Below, piece after piece: positions 4,637 through 9,104 of a stretch of 9,104 bases of DNA. The first letter of the stretch is position 1; every line of letters starts with the position of its first letter. Origin of the DNA: Candidatus Nomurabacteria bacterium (GTDB taxonomy: Bacteria; Patescibacteriota; Minisyncoccia; Phycocordibacterales; UBA2100); contig CALRIB010000031.1 in the NCBI GenBank assembly GCA_943359705.1, forward strand, positions 1-9,104. Reading direction: 5' to 3'. The translations under genes were made by a program, and so were the position numbers. The notes below the pieces were generated by a model. The model made no database searches and was not told the DNA's origin. It worked only from the letters and a program-made list of their open reading frames with translations.

Positions 4637-6289
4637 ATGATTCGTCGCGCTACCAGCGGGCACAAATACATTTTCGTCGTCGGCGGCGTGATGTCCGGAG
4701 TCGGCAAAGGTATCGCGAGCGCCTCCATAGGTAAACTTCTCACCGCACGCGGCCTCTCGGTCAATCTCGTCAAAATCGACCCGTATCTCAACGTAGATGC
4801 GGGCACCATGAACCCCATCGAGCACGGGGAGGTTTTTGTGTTGGATTCCGGTTTGGAAACCGACCAGGACATGGGCAACTACGAACGCTTCCTCGGGCGC
4901 GACCTCGGCGCCGACGACTACATGACATCGGGGATGGTGTACCGCTCCGTCATTGAGCACGAACGCAATTTGAAATACGGCGGCAAATGTGTGGAAGCCA
5001 TTCCGCACGTGCGTGATGAGATTGTGGAGCGTCTCACACGCGCGGCCAAAGTGAGCGGCTCCGACGTTTCGGTCGTCGAGATAGGCGGAACCATCGGCGA
5101 CTTCTCCAACGCGCTCTTCATCGACGCCGCGCGCGTGATGCACCTCAAAAATCCCGCCGACGTACTTTTTGTTATGGTCTCGTACTTGCCTGTACCCGGC
5201 ACGCTCGGAGAAATGAAAACCAAACCGACGCAAAATGCCGTGCGCGAATTGAACGGCTACGGCGTGCAGCCCGACATCATCATTGCTCGTTCCACGCATC
5301 CGCTCGACAACCGCCGCAAAGAAAAGCTCGCCATTTCATGCAACGTGCAGCCCGACCGCATCATTTCCGCACCGGACGTCGATTCTATTTACGACGTGCC
5401 GCTCAACTTCGAACGTGACAAGCTCTCCGACATTCTGCTCGAGGAACTCGGTCAGGAGGGCAAAAATGCCCCCGATCTTTCAGAGTGGAAAAAATTCGTG
5501 GAGAGTACGCACAACGGAAAAAAGACGGTCAAGATAGGCATTGTCGGCAAGTATTTCGACACGGGCGACTTCGTGCTCTCCGACGCATACATTTCCGTCA
5601 TCGAAGCACTCAAATATTCCGCCTATAGCGAAGGCGTAAAGCCCGAACTGCACTGGTTGAGCGCCAAAGAATACGAAAAAAATCCGGCATCAGTCGGCGA
5701 ACTCAAAGACTACGACGGCATCCTTGTGCCGGGCGGCTTTGGAGAGACAGGAATCGAAGGGAAGATAGCGGCCATCAAATTCGCACGCGAAAATAAAATT
5801 CCGTACTTCGGCCTTTGTTACGGCATGCAGCTGATGGTCATCGAATACGCGCGCAACGTGGCCGGACTCAAAGCTGCGCACACGACCGAAATACATCCGA
5901 AGACAGAACATCCCGTCATTATGATTTTGCCCGAACAGGTGGAGAAATTGGCGAAGAGCGACTACGGCGGCTCAATGCGCCTCGGTGCCTACCCGGCCGA
6001 CCTCGTGGAGAAAACCATCGCGCGAGAAGCATATGGCAAAGAAACAGTCTCCGAGCGACACCGACACCGCTATGAGGTCAATCCTGAGTACATTGAACAG
6101 CTCACAAAAGCGGGCTTGGTATTTTCCGGAGTATCGCCCGACCGTCGTTTGATGGAAATCGCTGAGCTTCCCAAAAAGCAGCACCCCTTCATGCTCGGCA
6201 CGCAATTCCACCCCGAATTCCGCGCCCGTCCGCTCTCACCGCATCCGCTTTTCAGCGCGTTCATCAAAGCAGCCATAGCAAAGAAATAA
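4637..6289 (+). CDS. pyrG: CTP synthase (glutamine-hydrolysing), 550 aa
   Basis: PyrG converts UTP, ATP and glutamine to CTP, the last step of pyrimidine synthesis. The synthetase domain (about 9-275) has the P-loop GGVMSGVGKGI (16-26), the DPYLNVDAGTMNPIEHGEVFV block, Mg ligands D78 and E148, and the MKTKPTQ UTP/ATP segment (193-199). The class I glutaminase domain (about 298-548) has the oxyanion PGGFG, nucleophile C394 in GLCYGMQ, and H525/E527 in GTQFHPEF. The linker is of normal length. The motif that binds feedback inhibitor CTP, DIE in E. coli (147-149), reads DFS here (155-157), so product inhibition may differ. It sits 14 bp behind ftsX and may be read from the same transcript; a weak TAGAGT (4623-4628) could be its own -10. 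No terminator follows. Confidence 0.97.
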   Translation: MIRRATSGHKYIFVVGGVMSGVGKGIASASIGKLLTARGLSVNLVKIDPYLNVDAGTMNPIEHGEVFVLDSGLETDQDMGNYERFLGRDLGADDYMTSGMVYRSVIEHERNLKYGGKCVEAIPHVRDEIVERLTRAAKVSGSDVSVVEIGGTIGDFSNALFIDAARVMHLKNPADVLFVMVSYLPVPGTLGEMKTKPTQNAVRELNGYGVQPDIIIARSTHPLDNRRKEKLAISCNVQPDRIISAPDVDSIYDVPLNFERDKLSDILLEELGQEGKNAPDLSEWKKFVESTHNGKKTVKIGIVGKYFDTGDFVLSDAYISVIEALKYSAYSEGVKPELHWLSAKEYEKNPASVGELKDYDGILVPGGFGETGIEGKIAAIKFARENKIPYFGLCYGMQLMVIEYARNVAGLKAAHTTEIHPKTEHPVIMILPEQVEKLAKSDYGGSMRLGAYPADLVEKTIAREAYGKETVSERHRHRYEVNPEYIEQLTKAGLVFSGVSPDRRLMEIAELPKKQHPFMLGTQFHPEFRARPLSPHPLFSAFIKAAIAKK

Positions 6290-6317
6290 TTGACTCTCTC
6301 GGGTGGCGGAGTAGAGT
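6290..6317 (+). promoter_or_regulatory. Promoter of the 282-aa unknown gene
   Basis: TTGACT (6290-6295) and TAGAGT (6312-6317) are separated by 16 bp. The -35 box starts one base after the pyrG stop codon. The transcript would begin near 6324 with a leader of about 63 nt that opens with a small hairpin, GGGAC-AAAA-GTCCC (6324-6337). Confidence 0.6.
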
Positions 6318-6374
6318 GTTCGCGGGACAAAAGTCCCTTGACACTTGGCGCCCTAAAAACCTGGGCATAGAGAG

Positions 6375-6381
6375 AAGGAGG
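6375..6381 (+). promoter_or_regulatory. Strong Shine-Dalgarno for the 282-aa gene
   Basis: AAGGAGG is followed by 5 nt (AAGCC) and the ATG at 6387. It is the only textbook ribosome binding site in the window; most other genes either begin at or near the transcript start or have no visible site. It fixes the start codon of this gene. Confidence 0.85.
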
Positions 6382-6386
6382 AAGCC

Positions 6387-7235
6387 ATGACGGCTTTCCT
6401 GAAGACTGAAAGAAAAAGAGACGTCGCCACCGACTATTACTATTGGTCCGACTGGAAGCAGCAGTGGACTGAAGCCAGGGTTCTTCAGGTCCATATGGGC
6501 TTACTACACTCTGGTTTTGCGACCGTAGTCGAATCGGCGGAAGAGGAGTCGGAGCGCTTGCGTTTCTACCTGAAGACCGCGGACGGACATTGCACTCCCC
6601 AGAGGATGCTGTTCGCTGAAGGCCAGTATGCGAAGAAGGCGTTTGCGATGCTTGCCGACCAGTTCGATCGCGATTTTCTCTGGTCGCGCTTGCCCAGTCT
6701 TTCGCCGGCAGCGGCGGGGGCTGTATTACGATTCTTTCGACCAAAAAAGGAGTATGAGGAGAGTGGTCTAGTGAACTTGCGCAGCGTCACGGATGACGAC
6801 AAAAGCCGGGATCATGCAAGTCGGAAGGTCAGGGATGCGTTTCTCAAGTTCTGTTTGCGCGTTTGGGAGGATGACTACTCGAAGCCTTACGGTGATCCCG
6901 TTGGACCTTGGCCTAAGAATCTCGAGACTATCTCCCTTCTCAACAAGGTCCGGCCCAGGATCTTGGGGCTTCTTCACGCGTACGGTAACGGCCAACTTGA
7001 GAAGCTGATCGAGGCGAAGGTCACGGTTGACAAAGGCGTTGACCACCTCGGCTTCCGCGTGCGGTGGGAACTGTTCGACCCACCGTGCCTCTCCCGGCTT
7101 GAGAAGCTCGCAACGCTTAAGCTTGATCTCCCGCGCGATGCAACGATCCAAGAGGCTCTCGTCGCCGGCTGTGCGGCGGCAAAAGTGCTGATCGTGGTCA
7201 GGGCTGCCCAGGAACAGCTGGCGCAGAAGAAATAG
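6387..7235 (+). CDS. Unknown soluble protein, 282 aa
   Basis: I do not recognise this protein. It begins MTAFLKTERKRDVATDYYYW and is hydrophilic, with no signal peptide, no clear transmembrane segment and no known catalytic motif. Visible features are an aromatic N-terminus (YYYWSDWKQQW, 17-27), a middle segment with FLWSRLPSLSPAAAGAVLRFF (about 97-117), a PYGDPVGPWPKNLE loop, and a C-terminal Ala/Val-rich helix with a KK end. It is a self-contained unit: its own promoter directly after pyrG, a strong Shine-Dalgarno and a terminator. Lysine is coded mainly by AAG and arginine repeatedly by AGG (five times), unlike pyrG and guaB, which prefer AAA and CGN. That suggests a separate origin or an expression class different from its metabolic neighbours. 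The ORF is well supported; the function is unknown. Confidence 0.85.
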   Translation: MTAFLKTERKRDVATDYYYWSDWKQQWTEARVLQVHMGLLHSGFATVVESAEEESERLRFYLKTADGHCTPQRMLFAEGQYAKKAFAMLADQFDRDFLWSRLPSLSPAAAGAVLRFFRPKKEYEESGLVNLRSVTDDDKSRDHASRKVRDAFLKFCLRVWEDDYSKPYGDPVGPWPKNLETISLLNKVRPRILGLLHAYGNGQLEKLIEAKVTVDKGVDHLGFRVRWELFDPPCLSRLEKLATLKLDLPRDATIQEALVAGCAAAKVLIVVRAAQEQLAQKK

Positions 7236-7255
7236 GATTTGGGACTGATCTTCTT

Positions 7256-7287
7256 GTGGCCGCGCGGGCAACTGCGCGGCCACCGTT
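7256..7287 (+). terminator. Rho-independent terminator after the 282-aa gene
   Basis: GTGGCCGCGC (7256-7265) and GCGCGGCCAC (7274-7283) form a perfect 10-bp GC-rich stem with an 8-nt loop, followed by CGTTTTA. The T run is short, but the stem is strong and it is placed 21 bp after the stop codon, just before the guaB promoter. Confidence 0.75.
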
Positions 7288-7297
7288 TTAATAAAGG

Positions 7298-7325
7298 TTG
7301 ACTTTTGCCCCAGTGGGGGTATAAT
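7298..7325 (+). promoter_or_regulatory. Promoter of guaB
   Basis: TTGACT (7298-7303), a 16-bp spacer and a perfect TATAAT (7320-7325) form the best promoter in the window. Only 5 nt (AGGCT) separate the -10 box from the ATG at 7331, so the mRNA is probably leaderless. GGGGTATAAT is shared with the promoter at the end of prfB. Confidence 0.8.
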
Positions 7326-7330
7326 AGGCT

Positions 7331-8377
7331 ATGGGTATCAAGAACTTCGACGAGAGCTTCACTTTCGACGACGTACTTATCCGTCCTGCCGCTTCAGCAA
7401 TGGAGCCCGCAGAGGCATCTCTCTCCACGACCATCGCCGGCATCAATCTCAAGGTGCCGTTTTTGAGCGCAGCAATGGACCGCGTTACCGACGAGGCAAT
7501 GGCTATCGCGCTGGGCAAGCTCGGAGGCCTCGGTGTCGTGCATCGCAACTGCTCAATTGAAGTGCAGGTCAAAATAGTCACGACGATAAAGAATGCCGGT
7601 GTGCGGGTCGCGGCAGCATGCGGCCCGTTCGCGCTCGACCGCGCCGAGGCGCTCGACAAAGCCGGGTGCGACGTCATCGTCATCGACTGCGCGCATGGTC
7701 ACAATTTAAATGTCGTTGCCAGTGCGAAGAAAATAAAAAAGAATCTCAAGCACGCAAAAATGATCTACGGCAATATCGCGACCGCCGAAGCGGCAAAGGA
7801 AGCGTGCGCTTTTGCCGACGCCGTCAAAGTCGGCGTCGGCCCCGGTTCCATCTGCACGACACGCATCATCTCCGGTGTGGGTGTGCCGCAGCTCTCCGCC
7901 ATCCTTGAAGTCGTTTCCGTCGCTTCCAAAAAAGGCGTGCCGGTCATCGCCGACGGCGGTATGCGTACCTCCGGCGACATCGCAAAAGCACTCGCGGCAG
8001 GCGCTTCCGCCGTCATGCTCGGCAATCTCTTGGCCGGCACCGATGAGACTCCCGGCAAAATCGTGGAGAGCGACGGCAAGAAATTTAAAGAATATCGCGG
8101 CATGGGTTCGAAATCAGTCATCGACAGCGCGGCGGGGAAGGAGCGCTACTTTACGCACGGCAGAAAGGCGGTACCCGAGGGTGTGGAAGCGCTCGTGCCG
8201 CACAAGGGACCGGTAGAGGACGTGATTGCCACGCTTGTCTCCGGCGTGCAGGTGGGCATGGGCTACGTCGGCGCTAAAAATCTCAAAGAATTTGCCAAGA
8301 AAGCCCGCTTCATCCGCATCACGCCCGCATCTATCGCAGAAGGCAAACCGCATTCGCTTTCCGGTATCACCGGGTAA
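7331..8377 (+). CDS. guaB: Inosine-5'-monophosphate dehydrogenase lacking CBS domains (348 aa)
   Basis: GuaB oxidises IMP to XMP with NAD, the first committed step to GMP. The beta-alpha barrel is complete: FTFDDVLIRPA (10-20), AAMDRVTDEAMA (47-58), the catalytic loop GVGPGSICTTR with nucleophile C175, the phosphate-binding IADGGMRTSGDIAKALAAGA, and the flap YRGMGS (255-260) ... ERYF (271-274) ... VPEGVE (281-286). The Arg-Tyr pair of the flap (R272, Y273) and the ADGGxRxSGD form mark it as IMPDH, not GMP reductase. Typical bacterial enzymes are near 490 aa because a pair of CBS domains interrupts the barrel; here HRNCSIEVQVKIV runs straight into VRVAAACGP, so the regulatory module is absent. 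CBS-less IMPDH is known in Borrelia and Cryptosporidium. It is monocistronic with its own promoter. Confidence 0.94.
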   Translation: MGIKNFDESFTFDDVLIRPAASAMEPAEASLSTTIAGINLKVPFLSAAMDRVTDEAMAIALGKLGGLGVVHRNCSIEVQVKIVTTIKNAGVRVAAACGPFALDRAEALDKAGCDVIVIDCAHGHNLNVVASAKKIKKNLKHAKMIYGNIATAEAAKEACAFADAVKVGVGPGSICTTRIISGVGVPQLSAILEVVSVASKKGVPVIADGGMRTSGDIAKALAAGASAVMLGNLLAGTDETPGKIVESDGKKFKEYRGMGSKSVIDSAAGKERYFTHGRKAVPEGVEALVPHKGPVEDVIATLVSGVQVGMGYVGAKNLKEFAKKARFIRITPASIAEGKPHSLSGITG

Positions 8378-8390
8378 ATTTTCACTCGAA

Positions 8391-8485
8391 GGTGTCGCAC
8401 TCTCGGGGGTCGCTGTCTGCGCGTGTTCGCGCAGCGCTCCCGCTCGGCCCGTCGGCCTGCGCAAGACCCCCGCGAATGCGACACC
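8391..8485. repeat. GC-rich near-palindromic element after guaB
   Basis: Arms at 8391-8411 and 8465-8485 are inverted copies matching at 19 of 21 positions. One of the two mismatches becomes a G-U pair if the minus strand is the RNA. Inside are a perfect 7-bp hairpin (CTGCGCG 8417-8423, loop TGTT, CGCGCAG 8428-8434) and a GGCC/GGCC hairpin (8446-8457). CTGCGC occurs a second time at 8457-8462, so GCGCAG (8429-8434) has two possible partners. No T run follows on either strand, which argues against a simple terminator. A dispersed REP-like repeat, a structured RNA or a recombination site are possible; nothing in the window decides. Confidence 0.6.
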
Positions 8486-8521
8486 CCGCTCGCTTTCGCT
8501 GGAATCAAATGCGGATTCAAG

Positions 8522-8527
8522 TAAAGT
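8522..8527 (+). promoter_or_regulatory. Weak candidate -10 for the CapA-like gene
   Basis: TAAAGT (4 of 6 matches to TATAAT) lies 6 nt before the ATG at 8534, the same spacing as for other genes here. It is called only because of that spacing. GAATC/GATTC (8502-8506, 8514-8518) forms a small hairpin just upstream. Confidence 0.25.
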
Positions 8528-8533
8528 TCTGAT

Positions 8534-9104
8534 ATGGGGAGCATCCGAACAGGACTTGGTGCGATGGCGGCGCTCGCGGCCGCGGGTCTTTTGTTTGCCA
8601 ACGTCCCCCCGCACGAAGTCCATGTACTGCGCGCACCGATGGAGGTGCCGAAGTCCGTCACCGCTACCGTTATTTTCGGCGGAGATATGATGTTTGACCG
8701 CACGATTCGAGAAGTTTCCGACAAAAAGGGAGGGGATTTTTTGTTCTCCTGCATTGATACCGAACTGCAAAAGGCCGACCTAGTAATCGCCAATCTGGAA
8801 GGACCGATTACTGCGGAGGCCTCAAGAAGCGTCGGCTCGCACGTGGGCGCTCCCGATAACTACGTCTTTACATTCCCGGTCTCGACTGCTTCGCTTTTGT
8901 ACGCGCACAACATTCGCGTCGTGAATCTCGGTAACAACCATATCTATAATTTTGGCACGGGGGGAATTCTCTCAACCATCGCTTCACTCGAGGGCGCGAG
9001 CGTCGATTATTTTGGAGACCCGATTCACGCCACAGTCGTTCATAAAAATCTTGGGGGAATCCGTCTCGCACTCATTAATTACAACGAGTTTGTGAACCAT
9101 GGCT
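8534..9104 (+). CDS. CapA-like metallophosphatase-fold protein, exported (3' end missing)
   Basis: The reading frame runs from ATG 8534 off the right edge (190 codons seen). The N-terminus has one Arg, then an Ala/Leu-rich hydrophobic stretch (about 8-23), which fits a signal peptide or membrane anchor. The CapA/poly-gamma-glutamate synthesis family motifs follow in order: FGGDMMFDR (48-56), VIANLEGPIT (84-93), and NLGNNHIYNFG (131-141), then the GILSTIASLEGASVDYFG segment. In that family these residues form a metal centre on a calcineurin-like fold. The family name comes from poly-gamma-glutamate capsule genes, but most members act on unknown envelope polymers. An in-frame TAA at 8522-8524 makes 8534 the first possible ATG; M11 (8564) is an alternative start. 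No capB or capC is visible. Confidence 0.88.
   Translation, partial: MGSIRTGLGAMAALAAAGLLFANVPPHEVHVLRAPMEVPKSVTATVIFGGDMMFDRTIREVSDKKGGDFLFSCIDTELQKADLVIANLEGPITAEASRSVGSHVGAPDNYVFTFPVSTASLLYAHNIRVVNLGNNHIYNFGTGGILSTIASLEGASVDYFGDPIHATVVHKNLGGIRLALINYNEFVNHG

Noticed and set aside
4607..5299. 230-aa minus-strand ORF opposite pyrG
   Set aside because: Antisense shadow of the conserved pyrG frame with His- and Val-rich composition typical of such artefacts.
7331..8377. GMP reductase identity for the 348-aa barrel protein
   Set aside because: The length fits, but the flap Arg-Tyr pair, ADGGxRxSGDIAKALAAGA and VPEGVE are IMPDH features.
1..9104. CRISPR array, transposase, integrase or prophage genes
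   Set aside because: No regularly spaced repeats and no recognisable mobile-element proteins apart from the small HNH nuclease.

Overview
The window looks like a chromosomal segment from a streamlined bacterium, most likely a member of the Patescibacteria/CPR (Parcubacteria-like), at roughly mid-50s percent GC. The reasons are indirect: an abbreviated release factor 2, an IMP dehydrogenase without CBS domains, tRNA genes without encoded CCA, several genes whose -10 box lies only 5-6 nt before the ATG (leaderless mRNAs), a divergent CTP synthase and many short compact genes. TGA is used as a stop codon (HNH gene, ftsE, ftsX), so this is not a UGA-recoded lineage. The assignment is an inference; no 16S rRNA or ribosomal protein is present.

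Layout. 1-202: the 5' end of a minus-strand tRNA runs off the left edge. It is followed by a partial duplication of its 5' end that looks like a tRNA relict, several small inverted repeats, and a plus-strand extended -10 promoter. 203-988: a 44-aa amphipathic membrane peptide gene (not previously called as an ORF because of its size) abuts an HD-domain hydrolase gene with zero spacing. 1036-1734: tRNA-Thr(GGT), a small HNH endonuclease gene with distinct codon use, and tRNA-Thr(CGT). 1761-4622: prfB-ftsE-ftsX, a synteny common in bacteria, but with a structured 182-bp leader before ftsE and a 175-bp spacer between ftsE and ftsX that is bounded by inverted repeats. 4637-6289: pyrG, 14 bp behind ftsX. 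6290-7290: a self-contained cassette (near-consensus promoter, strong Shine-Dalgarno, unknown 282-aa protein, GC-rich terminator) with codon use unlike pyrG and guaB. 7298-8377: guaB with its own consensus-like promoter. 8391-8485: a GC-rich near-palindromic element. 8534-9104: the start of a secreted or membrane-anchored CapA-like protein running off the right edge.

How the genes work together. PyrG (UTP to CTP) and GuaB (IMP to XMP) are the committed steps of CTP and GTP synthesis. FtsE/FtsX form the divisome ABC-type complex that controls cell-wall hydrolysis, and RF2 terminates translation at UGA/UAA. The HD protein, membrane peptide, HNH protein, 282-aa protein and CapA-like protein are accessory. 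No CRISPR array, insertion sequence with transposase, prophage or rRNA was seen. The most interesting candidates are the membrane-peptide/HD pair, the 282-aa cassette, the palindromic element after guaB, and the shared leaderless promoter layout.
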